From Mycolicibacterium sarraceniae (GTDB taxonomy: Bacteria > Actinomycetota > Actinomycetes > Mycobacteriales > Mycobacteriaceae): DNA of 64,000 nt. Location: positions 4,464,001-4,528,000 of the forward strand of contig NZ_AP022595.1 in assembly GCF_010731875.1 (NCBI RefSeq), written 5' to 3'. Below the pieces are notes generated by a model, which saw only the letters and a program-made list of their open reading frames with translations, made no database searches and was not told the origin of the DNA. Shown piece after piece: positions 48,014 through 57,239 of this stretch; the first letter of the stretch is position 1, and each line of letters opens with the position of its first letter. Position numbers and translations under genes: made by a program.

Positions 48014-49156
48014 TCAGCGGCCGCTGAAGGTCTCGCGCAGCCGGTTGAACAGACCGCCGGAATTGGCGGCGCCGGCGTGCGTGGACTTGACCTCGGGCTC
48101 GGCGTGGCTGCGGGTCTTGAACTCGCTGAGCAATTCCTTGGCCCGCGCGTCAAGCTTGCCGGGGACCGTCACTTCGATGTGCGCGTGCAGGTTCCCCCGG
48201 ACGCCCGAACGCAGATGCGGCATGCCGTGTCCGCGCAGCGTTGTCACCGATCCCGGCTGCGTGCCCGGCGCAATCGTGATCTCGGTGAGCCCGTCGAGGA
48301 TGCCGTCGACGGTGACCGAGGTGCCGAGGGCGGCGTCGACCATCGGCACCGAGACAGTGAAATGCAGGTCGTCACCGTCGCGCACGAAGACCTCGTGCTG
48401 CTGCTCGTGGACCTCGACGTAGAGGTCGCCCGCCGGGCCACCGCCCGGGCCGACCTCACCCTGTGCGGTCAACCGGACCCGCATACCGTCGCCGACACCG
48501 GCCGGGATCTTGACGCTGATATCGCGGCGGGCCCGCACGCGGCCGTCACCGCCGCACCGGTGACACGGGTCGGGAATAACCTCACCGACACCGCGGCAGG
48601 TCGGGCAGGGACGTGAGGTCATCACCTGACCGAGCAGCGAACGCTGCACGGTCTGCACCTCGCCGCGGCCGCCACAGGTATCGCAAGCGACCGGGGTGGA
48701 GTCGCCGTGGGTCCCCTTGCCCTGGCAGATATCGCACAGGATGGCGGTGTCGACGGTGACCTGCTTGGTCACGCCGGTCGCGCACTCGGACAGGTCCAGG
48801 CGCATGCGCAGCAGCGAGTCCGAACCGGGCCGCACCCGACCGGCGGGGCCGCGCGTTGAGCCGCCACCGCCGAAGAACGCCTCGAACACATCACCCAGAC
48901 CGCCAAAGCCGCTGAACCCGTTGGCCGCGCCGCCCGCGCTTTCCAGCGGGTCGCCGCCCAGATCGACGATGCGGCGCTTTTCCGGATCGGACAACACCTC
49001 GTAGGCGGCGCTGATCTCCTTGAACCGATGCTGGGCGGCCTCGTCGGGATTGACGTCGGGATGCAACTCGCGGGCCAGCTTGCGGTAGGCGCGTTTGATC
49101 TCCTGATCGCTGGCGCCCTGGCTCACTCCCAGTAAGCCGTAGTAGTCCCTTGCCAC
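48014..49156 (-). CDS. dnaJ2: Chaperone DnaJ (second copy type, DnaJ2)
   Basis: 380 residues. J domain with HPD at 32-34, a Gly-rich region ([23 protein letters not shown]), four zinc repeats ([32 protein letters not shown]) and the C-terminal substrate-binding domain. Partner of DnaK. It follows hrcA closely, as in other actinobacteria, which marks it as the HrcA-linked copy and not the one next to dnaK. Confidence 0.95.
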   Translation of the reverse strand: MARDYYGLLGVSQGASDQEIKRAYRKLARELHPDVNPDEAAQHRFKEISAAYEVLSDPEKRRIVDLGGDPLESAGGAANGFSGFGGLGDVFEAFFGGGGSTRGPAGRVRPGSDSLLRMRLDLSECATGVTKQVTVDTAILCDICQGKGTHGDSTPVACDTCGGRGEVQTVQRSLLGQVMTSRPCPTCRGVGEVIPDPCHRCGGDGRVRARRDISVKIPAGVGDGMRVRLTAQGEVGPGGGPAGDLYVEVHEQQHEVFVRDGDDLHFTVSVPMVDAALGTSVTVDGILDGLTEITIAPGTQPGSVTTLRGHGMPHLRSGVRGNLHAHIEVTVPGKLDARAKELLSEFKTRSHAEPEVKSTHAGAANSGGLFNRLRETFSGR

Positions 49157-49181
49157 ACTTGACCTTTCGAAATCCCGCCGG

Positions 49182-50219
49182 TTATCCGGCTCGGTGTCCT
49201 AAGACATCCCCGATGTACATCGCAACCGCCGCGACATTGGCAATGGTCCCCGGGTAGTCCATTCTGGTCGGCCCCAAGACACCCATGCCGCCGTAGACGG
49301 TGCCCGAGCTGCCGTAGGTCGTGGTCACCACCGAAGTGCCGACCATCTGCTCGGCCTCGGTCTCGTGGCCGATGCGCACCGTGACCTTACCCGCTTCCTG
49401 TTGGGCGGCCAGCAGCCGAAGGACCACCACCTGTTCCTCCAGTGCTTCCAGGATCGAGCGCAGCGAGCCGCCGAAGTCGGCGGTGTTGCGGGTCAGGTTG
49501 GCGGTACCGCCCATCAGCAGGCGTTCCTCATTGTGTTCGACCAGCGACTCCAGCAGCACCGTCGCCGACCGTCCGACCGCGTCACCGAGGCCACCGGACC
49601 CGTCCAGTCGGGCGGCGAGGTCAGCCACCGCGGCCGAGGCGGCCGCCAGGCGCTTGCCCTCCAGCGCCTGCCCGAGCAGTTCACGCAACTGAGACAACTG
49701 GTGATCGTCGATGGTGTCGCCCAGCTCAACGATGCGCTGATCGACTCGGCCCGAATCGGTGATGACGACCATCAACAGCCGGGCGGGGGTGATCGAGACG
49801 ATCTCGAGGTGGCGCACGGTCGAGGTGGACAGCGTCGGGTACTGGACGATCGCCACCTGACGGGTCAGCTGGGCTAACAGTTTCACCGCACGGCGTAACA
49901 CATCGTCGAGGTCGACCCCCGATTCCAGGAACTGCACGATCGCGCGGCGTTCGGATCCCGACAGCGGTTTGACGTCGTCGATGCGGTCGACAAACTCCCG
50001 GTAGCCCTTGTCGGTGGGCACCCGGCCGGAGCTGGTGTGGGGCTGGGTGATGTACCCCTCGGCCTCCAATACCGCCATGTCATTGCGCACAGTGGCGCTG
50101 GACACGCCGAGGTTGTGGCGGTCGACTAGGGCCTTGGAACCGATCGGCTCCTGGGTCGCGACGAAGTCGGCGACGATGGCGCGAAGTACCTCAAAGCGAC
50201 GGTCGTCTGCACTTCCCAT
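49182..50219 (-). CDS. hrcA: Heat-inducible transcription repressor HrcA
   Basis: 345 residues. The winged helix ([71 protein letters not shown]) is followed by the GAF-like and dimerisation domains. It represses groE/dnaK-type operons through CIRCE elements and senses GroEL availability. ATG 50219 with a TTGGAGGTGG RBS; TAAAAT at 50244-50249 (minus strand) is a good -10. No CIRCE element is seen in the 150 bases upstream. Confidence 0.95.
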   Translation of the reverse strand: MGSADDRRFEVLRAIVADFVATQEPIGSKALVDRHNLGVSSATVRNDMAVLEAEGYITQPHTSSGRVPTDKGYREFVDRIDDVKPLSGSERRAIVQFLESGVDLDDVLRRAVKLLAQLTRQVAIVQYPTLSTSTVRHLEIVSITPARLLMVVITDSGRVDQRIVELGDTIDDHQLSQLRELLGQALEGKRLAAASAAVADLAARLDGSGGLGDAVGRSATVLLESLVEHNEERLLMGGTANLTRNTADFGGSLRSILEALEEQVVVLRLLAAQQEAGKVTVRIGHETEAEQMVGTSVVTTTYGSSGTVYGGMGVLGPTRMDYPGTIANVAAVAMYIGDVLGHRAG

Positions 50220-50404
50220 CTGGTCCACCTCCAAGTTGCCGTTATTTTACGGACATCATCAGCCCATTTAGCACACACGCGCGCCGAGTGCCACCGCGCG
50301 CCGTGGATCCAAGTCCTCCCACCGCTGCCGTTCCGGCCGCCAGCGACTAGCCTTGCGCGAATGGTGATGCGGAGTCGGGGGGCTGCGCGCGGGGCAATGG
50401 CACG

Positions 50405-50728
50405 ATGATCTTCAAGGGCGTCAGAGACGGCAAGCCTTACCCCGACCACGGTCTGACCTACCGAGACTGGTCGCAGATCCCCCCTCGACAGATCCGCCTC
50501 GACGAGTTGGTCACCACCACGACGGTGCTCGCGCTCGATCGCCTGCTATCCGAGGATTCGACGTTCTACGGCGACCTGTTCCCGCACGCGGTCAGGTGGC
50601 ACGGCGTCGTCTATCTCGAAGACGGGCTACACCGGGCGGTGCGCGCCGCTCTGCGTAATCGCACCGTGCTGCACGCCCGGGTCTACGACATGGACCCGGC
50701 CCCCAACGGCCAATCCTCGGCGGGCTGA
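50405..50728 (+). CDS. Conserved hypothetical protein (Rv2375-like, annotated by some as VapB-family)
   Basis: 107 residues: FKGVRDGKPYPDHGLTYRDWSQIPPRQIRLDELVTTTTVLALDRLLSEDSTFYGDLFPHAVRWHGVVYLEDGLHRAVRAALRNRTVLHARVYD. Its order after hrcA (divergent) matches Rv2375. Some annotation calls such proteins VapB-family antitoxins, but no ribbon-helix-helix or AbrB motif is apparent to me and no PIN-domain toxin lies near. Its last 46 bases overlap the convergent histidine kinase gene. Confidence 0.7.
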   Translation: MIFKGVRDGKPYPDHGLTYRDWSQIPPRQIRLDELVTTTTVLALDRLLSEDSTFYGDLFPHAVRWHGVVYLEDGLHRAVRAALRNRTVLHARVYDMDPAPNGQSSAG

Positions 50729-52227
50729 GCAGGCCGGCCCGGCGTTGGCGCCGCAGGCAGCCGCACAGTGAATACTGTTGCGCCAGGACTGGATTCGGCC
50801 ACGACGGTGCCCTTGTGCGCCTCCACGATCGAGAGCACGATGGCCAACCCGAGGCCGCTGCAGCCCAGTTCGCGCGAGCGCGACTTATCGGCCCGCACAA
50901 ACCGGCCGAACAGGTTGGGCATGATGTCGTCGGGGATTCCGGGCCCGTTATCGCCCACCACCAGTTCGACGGCCGCGCCAGTGCCGGCGATCGATAGCGA
51001 CGTCGTGACGGTCACCCCCGCCGGGGTATGCACTCGCGCGTTGCTCAGCAGGTTGCCCAGCAGCTGATGGAGGCGGGCCCGATCGCCGCGCACCCAGACG
51101 GCCTGGTCGGGCAACTCGGTGACGAACCGGTGATCCGGCGCCGTCACCGACACGTCGTTGACGGCGTCGGCGACGAGATCACACAGGTCGAGGTCCTCGA
51201 GTTCGAGGTCGAGTCCCTCATCGAGGCGGGACAGCAGCAGCAGGTCGGCCACCAACGACGTCATCCGTCGTGACTCGGCCTCGATGCGGGCCAGCGCGTA
51301 CTCGGTGGTGGGCGGCAGGATTTCACTGTCCTGTCGCGTGAGTTCGGCATAGCCGAGGATCGCGGCCAGTGGTGTGCGCAGCTCGTGGCTCGCGTCGGTG
51401 AGGAATTGGCGGGTCCGCCGGTCGGATCCGGCGATCTCGTTGAGCGCCGCGTCGACGTTGGCCAGCAACCGGTTCAATGTATGTCCGACGACGCCGATCT
51501 CGCTTTCAGGATCGGTGTCGGCGGGGCTCACCCGGGCGGTGATGCGATAGTCCGTGCTGTCCAGCGGCATCGCGGCCACCTCACCGGCGACCGCCGCGAC
51601 CCGGCGCAGTGGTTCGAGCGCATAGTTGACCACCACGATCGTGCCCAGTGCGGTGACGACGATCGCGAGGACCACCAAACCCGCGACGGTCAGCACCTTG
51701 CCCCCGACGGTCTTGTTCGCCTGGTCGAGCGACACCGCAGAGATCAGCCGTTCGCCGCCGGCGAAGTCACTGTGGCCGACGCGGTGCGAACCCAGCCCGG
51801 GCAGTGCGACGGTCTGCGGGTCACCGTGACGCCAGTCGATACCCGCCAGCGAACGCAGCACCGCCGCTGACGCCGGGATGGGTTCGCCATCGGTGAACAC
51901 CGTGCCGTAGACGGCGACCCCGTCGTGCAGCATGGCGATGACCGTGCCGGGAGCCTGACCGGGGAACTCGACCAACCCCTCGTGCGAACCATCACCGGAA
52001 GCCGGCGCGTCCTGATGTCGCTTGGCTTTGGCGTAGGAGTAGCTGAACGCCGCCAGCGAATTTGTCACCTGGCTGTTGGCCAGGCTGGCGGCTTCGTCGC
52101 GCAGGCTCATCACCGCCACCGCGCCGACTCCCACCAGAGCCACGCTGACGATCGTCGACACCCACAGCACGAGCCGGCGGCGCAACGACCGCGGCCTGCG
52201 CCACTGCCACCGCCGCGTTGCGATCAC
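50683..52227 (-). CDS. Sensor histidine kinase, TrcS-like
   Basis: 514 residues. A first membrane helix (LVLWVSTIVSVALVGVGAVAVM), an extracellular domain of about 120 residues, a second helix (VLTVAGLVVLAIVVTALGTIVVV), a HAMP region, the HisKA phosphoacceptor in ASHELRTPLAAILGY, and the HATPase domain with N box (LGNLLSNARVHTP), DNGPGIP and GLGLAIV. GTG 52227 overlaps the response regulator stop (GTGA), so both are cotranscribed. The signal is unknown. Confidence 0.9.
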   Translation of the reverse strand: MIATRRWQWRRPRSLRRRLVLWVSTIVSVALVGVGAVAVMSLRDEAASLANSQVTNSLAAFSYSYAKAKRHQDAPASGDGSHEGLVEFPGQAPGTVIAMLHDGVAVYGTVFTDGEPIPASAAVLRSLAGIDWRHGDPQTVALPGLGSHRVGHSDFAGGERLISAVSLDQANKTVGGKVLTVAGLVVLAIVVTALGTIVVVNYALEPLRRVAAVAGEVAAMPLDSTDYRITARVSPADTDPESEIGVVGHTLNRLLANVDAALNEIAGSDRRTRQFLTDASHELRTPLAAILGYAELTRQDSEILPPTTEYALARIEAESRRMTSLVADLLLLSRLDEGLDLELEDLDLCDLVADAVNDVSVTAPDHRFVTELPDQAVWVRGDRARLHQLLGNLLSNARVHTPAGVTVTTSLSIAGTGAAVELVVGDNGPGIPDDIMPNLFGRFVRADKSRSRELGCSGLGLAIVLSIVEAHKGTVVAESSPGATVFTVRLPAAPTPGRPAQPAEDWPLGAGSMS

Positions 52228-53009
52228 GGTGACGGTGACGGCCGCAGCATGTAGCCGACCCCTCGCACGGTGTGGATCATCGGCTCACGGTTGGTGTCGA
52301 CCTTCCGACGCAGGTAGGAGATGTAGAGGTCGACGATGCTGGACCGTCCGCCGAAGCCGTAGTTCCAGACCTGATCCAGGATCTCCGCGCGAGTGACGGC
52401 GCGGCGCGGGTTGCGCATCAGAAAGCGCAGTAGCTCGAACTCCGTGGTGGTCAGCGAGATCTGTTCACCGCCCCGGCGGACGTCGCGGCTCGCGCCGTCG
52501 AGCACCAGATCACCTACCGTGAGCACGCCATCCTCAGGAGCCATGGTGGCCTTGGCCCGGCGCAACAGGCCGCGCAACCGGGCCACCAGCTCTTCCAGGC
52601 TGAACGGCTTGGTCAGGTAGTCGTCGCCGCCGGCCGTCAGACCCGTCACCCGGTCCATCACCGAGTCCCGGGCGGTCAGGAACAGCGTCGGCGTGTACCC
52701 GTCAGACTCCCTGGTCATCTTCAGGATCTGCAGACCGTCGATATCGGGCAGCATGATGTCCAGGACCAGAAGGTCGGGCTCGAAGTCCTCAAACCTCGCC
52801 AAGGCGTCGCGCCCATCGCTCGCCGTCTCCACATCCCAGCCCTCATAGTGCAACGCCATCTTGACCAGATTGGTCAGCGCCGGCTCGTCGTCGACGAGCA
52901 GAACACGGATGGGGGATCCGTCGACCCGAGAGATGCGGGGCAACTGGCCGAGAATCTTCTGGCGCGGCTGCTGTGGACGCGACGATGTGGGTGCTACCGG
53001 TAGAGCCAT
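52224..53009 (-). CDS. OmpR-family response regulator, TrcR-like
   Basis: 261 residues. A 32-residue leader precedes the receiver domain (RVLLVDDEPALTNLVKMALHYEGW), with the phosphoacceptor Asp84 in LLVLDIMLPD, the conserved Lys in DDYLTKPFSLEEL and a C-terminal winged helix (TEFELLRFLMRNPRRAVTRAEILDQVWNY...VDLYISYLRRKVD). The AT-rich dyad just upstream suggests autoregulation. Paired with the downstream kinase. The long N-terminal extension is typical of the TrcR/MprA-like actinobacterial group. Confidence 0.92.
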   Translation of the reverse strand: MALPVAPTSSRPQQPRQKILGQLPRISRVDGSPIRVLLVDDEPALTNLVKMALHYEGWDVETASDGRDALARFEDFEPDLLVLDIMLPDIDGLQILKMTRESDGYTPTLFLTARDSVMDRVTGLTAGGDDYLTKPFSLEELVARLRGLLRRAKATMAPEDGVLTVGDLVLDGASRDVRRGGEQISLTTTEFELLRFLMRNPRRAVTRAEILDQVWNYGFGGRSSIVDLYISYLRRKVDTNREPMIHTVRGVGYMLRPSPSP

Positions 53010-53023
53010 ACTTCGATTCTGTA

Positions 53024-53062
53024 GAAAACATATGAATCTGTCATGGAGCCCATATGTGTTTC
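53024..53062. promoter_or_regulatory. AT-rich dyad upstream of the response regulator
   Basis: GAAAACATATG (53024-53034) and CATATGTGTTTC (53051-53062) form an imperfect inverted repeat 15 bases before the regulator ATG. It stands out as AT-rich in a GC-rich genome and could be the binding site of the regulator on its own promoter. Confidence 0.45.
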
Positions 53063-53202
53063 ATATTTTGGCCGGTCATCGAATCTCCGCGCGGCCTGTT
53101 GTATTACCCTCGCCGCCATAGTTTTCCGCGCCGACCTGTTATCCGCAACACAGTTTGGTCACGCTCGCGGCGCGTTTCGGGCGATGCAGATATGGATCCT
53201 CT

Positions 53203-53221
53203 ATGCATTCCTTGAATGCAT
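53203..53221. promoter_or_regulatory. Perfect palindrome upstream of the SulP-carbonic anhydrase gene
   Basis: ATGCATTC-CTT-GAATGCAT has perfect 8-base arms and a 3-base centre, 110 bases before the TTG start. It has the size of an operator for a dimeric regulator. The remainder of the 322-base gap between the response regulator and this gene shows no coding frame. Confidence 0.5.
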
Positions 53222-53331
53222 CGGAAAGCCACACCTACTGTCGCGCTTGTTAATTCGTGCCGCATCGGCGGCTCGACACGCGAATCGATTGTCACTGAGA
53301 AGATCTCGCTTACGCAGACAGGAGTCTGGCC

Positions 53332-55602
53332 TTGCAGCCCTTGACCCAACCGACTACGGGTTCTGAAAACCCGCACAGGGCGTCCACGTTCTTGCGCCAT
53401 GACCTACCCGCCTCACTGGTGGTGTTCCTGGTGGCGTTACCGCTGTCGCTGGGCATTGCCATCGCCTCCGACGCGCCGGTGCTGGCCGGGCTGATCGCGG
53501 CCATCGTCGGCGGCGTGGTCGCCGGCGCGCTGGGCGGGTCGCCACTGCAGGTCAGCGGACCCGCGGCCGGGCTGACGGTCATCGTCGCCGGGCTGATCGC
53601 CGAATTCGGCTGGGCGGTGACCTGCGCGATCACCGTCTGCGCCGGCCTGCTGCAGGTTCTGCTCGGAATCAGCCGGGTCGGGCGGGCCGCGTTAGCCATC
53701 TCACCGATGGTGGTACACGCCATGCTGGCCGGTATCGGTGTGACGATCGCGCTGCAACAAGTCCACGTGCTGCTGGGTGGCAGCTCCGAGAGTTCAGCCT
53801 GGCGCAACATCACCGAACTGCCCGGTCAGCTGGTCGACGCCGACCACGCGGGGCTCGCCGTCGGACTGCTGGTGATCGCGATCCTCGTGGCATGGCGCTG
53901 GGCGCCGGCACGGATTCGCAAAGTGCCGGGCCCACTGGTCGCCATCGTCGTCGCCAGCGCGGTCGCGGCGCTCTTCGCGTTGAATGTGCCGCGTATCCAG
54001 CTCAACGGATCCCTGCTCGACGCCCTGCAGACACCCGCGCTGCCCACGGGAAGCTGGGGCGCGTTCGCGACGGGCGTCATCACCGTCGCGCTGATCGCCA
54101 GCGTGGAGAGCCTGCTCACCGCGGTCGCGGTCGATCGGATGCAGGACGGCCCGCGGTCGAACCTGAACCGTGAACTGGTGGGTCAGGGCGTTGCCAATGT
54201 GGCCTCCGGCGCGATCGGCGGCTTACCGATCACGGGTGTGATCGTGCGCAGTTCGGCGAACGTGACGGCTGGCGCCAAGACCCGGGCATCGTCGATCCTG
54301 CACGGGCTGTGGGTGCTGGTCTTCGCTCTCCCGTTCGCCGGCCTGGCCCAGCAGATCCCGACCGCCGCGCTGGCCGGACTGCTGATCGTGATCGGTATCC
54401 AGCTGGTCAAGCTCACCCACATCAAGACCGCACAGCGGACCGGCGATATCGCGGTCTACTCGGTGACGATCATCGGTGTCGTCTTCCTCAACCTGCTCGA
54501 AGGCGTGCTGCTCGGGCTGGCGCTGGCGATCGCGCTGACGGTGTGGCGGGTAGCGCGCGCCAGGATCCATGCCCAACCCGCCGAGCACACCGACAACGAC
54601 GATTGGCACATCGCCGTCGAAGGGTCGTGCACGTTCTTGTCCCTGCCCCAGCTGCACACGACGCTGGCATCCGTACCGCCCGGCATCCACGTGACGCTGG
54701 AAATGTCGGTGGATTTCATCGACCATGCCGCGCACCAGGTGATCGAAGACTGGCAGCGCCAACATGAAGCCTCCGGCGGCAGCGTGCTGGTGCAGGAAGT
54801 CGGGTCCGTCGAACTTCGCAGCGCGCTGTCCGGGCCGCCGCAACGCGCGTTCGGCCTGGCCGATAAGCGGCTCGGCGTGGTGCCGTGGAGTTCCTGGCAG
54901 GACCCGCACACCAAGAACGGCCACGAGCGGCGCGACACCCCGCCGCAGGCGGTTCTCGACGGCCTGGAGGTCTATCACCGCAGGACCGCGCCTCAGATAC
55001 GCCCGCATATGGCCAAACTGGCACACTCCCATCAGTCCGAGACGCTGTTCATCACCTGCACCGACGCCCGGATCGTGCCCAACGCGATCACCAGCAGCGG
55101 GCCCGGGGACCTGTTCACGGTGCGCAACGTCGGCAATCTGGTGCCCGCCGACCAGCTCGACCATTCTGTGGAAGCGGCGATCGCCCACGCGGTCGGCAGG
55201 CTGAAGGTGTCTTCGATCGTCGTATGCGGCCATTCCGCTTGCGACGCAATGAATGCCGCCCTGCGCGGGCCAGGCGTCGCGGCCGAAAACCCACCCGGCG
55301 ATGAGTATTTGCGGTCCTGGCTCACACACGCCGGGCCGGCCTTGGACGCCTTCGACGAAGGCCGTCATCCCATCGCGGTATCGGCTGGCGAGCAAGGATT
55401 CAACACCGTGGATCAGCTGAGCATGGTCAGCGTTGCGGTCCAGGTGGACACCCTGGTGCGCCATCCGCTGGTCCGCGAGCGGCACGAGGAGGGCCGGCTG
55501 AAGGTCGTCGGGCTGTTCTATGACATTGCCAGCGCGAAGGTACTCCACGTCGAGCCCACCGCCGCATGTTCGTTGAGTTCGATTGGTCCTCAACATATTT
55601 GA
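53332..55602 (+). CDS. SulP-family transporter fused to a beta-carbonic anhydrase
   Basis: 756 residues. The N-terminal SulP transport domain (about 12 helices, residues 20-430; LPASLVVFLVALPLSLGIAIASDAPVLAGLIAAIVGG, SPLQVSGPAAGLTVIV) is followed by a STAS-like segment (about 430-500) and a complete beta-carbonic anhydrase. The zinc ligands are Cys576 and Asp578 (CTDAR) and His634 and Cys637 (CGHSAC). Probably a bicarbonate transporter with an intracellular carbonic anhydrase; sulfate is an alternative. It resembles Rv3273. TTG 53332 has GGAG eight bases upstream and fits the N-terminus LQPLTQPTTGS. Confidence 0.9.
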   Translation: MQPLTQPTTGSENPHRASTFLRHDLPASLVVFLVALPLSLGIAIASDAPVLAGLIAAIVGGVVAGALGGSPLQVSGPAAGLTVIVAGLIAEFGWAVTCAITVCAGLLQVLLGISRVGRAALAISPMVVHAMLAGIGVTIALQQVHVLLGGSSESSAWRNITELPGQLVDADHAGLAVGLLVIAILVAWRWAPARIRKVPGPLVAIVVASAVAALFALNVPRIQLNGSLLDALQTPALPTGSWGAFATGVITVALIASVESLLTAVAVDRMQDGPRSNLNRELVGQGVANVASGAIGGLPITGVIVRSSANVTAGAKTRASSILHGLWVLVFALPFAGLAQQIPTAALAGLLIVIGIQLVKLTHIKTAQRTGDIAVYSVTIIGVVFLNLLEGVLLGLALAIALTVWRVARARIHAQPAEHTDNDDWHIAVEGSCTFLSLPQLHTTLASVPPGIHVTLEMSVDFIDHAAHQVIEDWQRQHEASGGSVLVQEVGSVELRSALSGPPQRAFGLADKRLGVVPWSSWQDPHTKNGHERRDTPPQAVLDGLEVYHRRTAPQIRPHMAKLAHSHQSETLFITCTDARIVPNAITSSGPGDLFTVRNVGNLVPADQLDHSVEAAIAHAVGRLKVSSIVVCGHSACDAMNAALRGPGVAAENPPGDEYLRSWLTHAGPALDAFDEGRHPIAVSAGEQGFNTVDQLSMVSVAVQVDTLVRHPLVRERHEEGRLKVVGLFYDIASAKVLHVEPTAACSLSSIGPQHI

Positions 55603-55603
55603 C

Positions 55604-55621
55604 CGCGATATGAATATCGCG
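55604..55621. promoter_or_regulatory. CGCGATAT-GA-ATATCGCG palindrome after the SulP gene
   Basis: A perfect palindrome with 8-base arms and a 2-base centre, starting one base after the SulP-carbonic anhydrase stop. It is too AT-rich and has too small a loop to be a usual terminator. It may be an operator for whatever is expressed from the stretch between here and hemW. Confidence 0.4.
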
Positions 55622-55726
55622 ACTGGCACCTACTCATCGACTAAATTGGAGTTATCGGGCAGATGCCACGAAACCCGCACTCCCCCAATGGGTTTCTCTG
55701 ACCGAAAGAAGAAAGGACAGTCAACG

Positions 55727-55936
55727 ATGATCAAACTCCGCCACCTCGCCCCAGCAAGCGTTCGGGTTCAACGGAATCCCGTTGTGGGTGCTGGGCTAAC
55801 CGACGGGCCCCATGCGCAAGGCCGCGGGAAGTGCCTACCCCCCCAAGGGTTCCCCGCGGCCTTGCCATGTCCGGACGTCAGTCGTCGAGCAGGTCGCGCA
55901 CCACGGCGTCGGCCAGCAATCGCCCACGATCGGTGA
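55727..55936 (+). CDS. Unidentified small frame with a strong ribosome-binding site
   Basis: AAGAAAGGACAG ends seven bases before ATG 55727, one of the best RBS matches in the window. The frame begins MIKLRHLAPASVRVQRNPVVGAGLTDGPHAQGRG. It then runs through the hairpin at 55816 and into the antisense of hemW, so only about 30 residues can be meaningful. A 12-codon frame MPRNPHSPNGFL (55663-55701) precedes it. Either a small peptide gene or the start of a gene whose body was deleted. I recognise no family. Confidence 0.3.
   Translation: MIKLRHLAPASVRVQRNPVVGAGLTDGPHAQGRGKCLPPQGFPAALPCPDVSRRAGRAPRRRPAIAHDR
55816..55865. terminator. Bidirectional hairpin between SulP gene and hemW
   Basis: A perfect 13-base-pair stem (GCAAGGCCGCGGG with CCCGCGGCCTTGC) with a 24-base loop lies 12 bases beyond the hemW stop. 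It probably ends the hemW transcript and the rightward SulP transcript. A smaller hairpin CAACGG-AATC-CCGTTG is at 55769-55784. Confidence 0.7.
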
Positions 55937-57053
55937 GCACCAGGCGATCTGCGGCGCGAAGCAGCAGTCCGTCGGCCACCGCGTCGCCGGCGCGCCGCTG
56001 TTCGGAGCCCGTCAGCGCCGCCAGCGGCAGTCCGGTACGCAACCGAATCTGCAGCAGCACATTCTCGATATGGCGGGCGTGCGCGTCGAGGCGCTCGAAC
56101 TCCGCGACCGGCACCTGACCGTCGCTCAACTGCTGCGCATAGGCGCTGGGGTGCTTGACATTCCACCAGCGGGTGTCGCCGACGAACCCGTGGGCGCCAG
56201 GACCCGCACCCCACCACTGGCCGCCGTTCCAATAGCCGACGTTGTGCCGGCACTCGGCACCGGGGAGGCTCCAGTTAGACACCTCATACCAGCCCAGCCC
56301 GGCCGCTGACAGCCGCTGGTCGAGCAGTTCGTAGCGGTGCGCCAGCACATCGTCATCGGGCGCAGCGATCTCACCGCGTCGCACCCGGCGGGCCAGCGCG
56401 GTGCCATCCTCGACTACCAGGGCGTAGGCCGACACGTGGTCGACGCCGGCGGTCAGCGCGGCGTCGACCGAGCGCAGCAGATCGTCGTCCGACTCCCCCG
56501 GTGTGCCGTAGATGAGGTCGATATTGAGGTGCTCGAAGCCGGCCGCCGCCGCCTCAGCGGCGGCGTGCAGCGCCCGGCCCGGAGAATGCGTTCGGTCGAG
56601 CACCGCCAGCACCCGCGGGGCCACCGACTGCATGCCCAGGGACACCCGGGTGTAGCCGGCAGCGCGGATGTGCTCGAAAAACTCCCGTGACGTCGACTCC
56701 GGGTTGGCCTCGGTGGTGACCTCCGCGCCGGTCGTCAGGGTGAACGTGCTCCGCACGGCGTCGAGCACCTCGACCAGTCCGGCCCCGCCGAGCAACGAGG
56801 GGGTGCCGCCACCGATGAACACCGTGTCGACCGACACCGCGCCCAGCAGGTCAGCGGCCAATTCGAGCTCGGTGCGCACGGCGGCCAGCCAGCCCTGCGC
56901 AGACGCCCCCCCAAGCTCGGCGGCGGTGTAGGTGTTGAAGTCGCAATACCCGCAGCGGGTGGCGCAGAACGGCACGTGAAGGTACATACCGAACGCCGTG
57001 CCGGGAGTCAGCCTCAGTTCCGGCAGGGCGGCAGGCGCGGGACGGACTGACAT
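55878..57053 (-). CDS. hemW: Radical SAM heme chaperone HemW (HemN-like)
   Basis: 391 residues. Radical SAM Cys motif CATRCGYC at Cys30, Cys34 and Cys37, followed by DTVFIGGGTPSLL, EANPES, GYTRVSLGMQS and the HemN C-terminal domain (VGYWNGGQWWGAGPGAHGF). The first Cys spacing CxxxCxxC without the additional N-terminal Cys and residues of true HemN points to HemW, which delivers heme, and not to coproporphyrinogen oxidase. The ATG at 57053 has GACACT six bases upstream as a possible -10 of a leaderless mRNA. Divergent from the sirA leader. Confidence 0.9.
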   Translation of the reverse strand: MSVRPAPAALPELRLTPGTAFGMYLHVPFCATRCGYCDFNTYTAAELGGASAQGWLAAVRTELELAADLLGAVSVDTVFIGGGTPSLLGGAGLVEVLDAVRSTFTLTTGAEVTTEANPESTSREFFEHIRAAGYTRVSLGMQSVAPRVLAVLDRTHSPGRALHAAAEAAAAGFEHLNIDLIYGTPGESDDDLLRSVDAALTAGVDHVSAYALVVEDGTALARRVRRGEIAAPDDDVLAHRYELLDQRLSAAGLGWYEVSNWSLPGAECRHNVGYWNGGQWWGAGPGAHGFVGDTRWWNVKHPSAYAQQLSDGQVPVAEFERLDAHARHIENVLLQIRLRTGLPLAALTGSEQRRAGDAVADGLLLRAADRLVLTDRGRLLADAVVRDLLDD

Positions 57054-57146
57054 CGGTTCAGTGTCGCAGAACCGACTTTTGTTCACCGCGAGCCAAAATC
57101 TGGGCCGGTTAGAGCTAGTGAGGCCGTTCGTGGCAGAATGGCCCGC

Positions 57147-57239
57147 ATGCCTGCGCCCCAGAACATGCGCCCCGTCGCACTGGTGGCTCGGCGGCACGTC
57201 GATTTCAAGCGCGTCTGCACCTGTTGTTGTCTGGCTTGA
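57147..57239 (+). CDS. Polycysteine leader peptide upstream of sirA
   Basis: A 30-codon frame from ATG 57147 (or 24 codons from ATG 57165) ends with Val-Cys-Thr-Cys-Cys-Cys-Leu-Ala-stop, four Cys in five codons near the stop. CAGAAT at 57134-57139 could be the -10, giving a start site at or next to the ATG, so the peptide would be leaderless. Short polycysteine frames before sulfur assimilation genes are known in mycobacteria as cysteine-responsive attenuators: scarce Cys-tRNA stalls ribosomes and opens the downstream operon. The 118 bases between the stop and sirA would form the attenuator. Confidence 0.8.
   Translation: MPAPQNMRPVALVARRHVDFKRVCTCCCLA

Noticed and set aside
50220..50404. 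CIRCE element before hrcA
   Set aside because: The only dyad found is a short CCGT/ACGG pair around the -10; the 9-base CIRCE arms are not present.
50405..50728. Toxin-antitoxin locus
   Set aside because: A VapB label is used for relatives as I remember, but no PIN-domain or other toxin gene is next to it.
54223..55629. 468-codon minus-strand frame over the SulP-carbonic anhydrase gene
   Set aside because: Shadow of a gene with intact zinc ligands and membrane segments.
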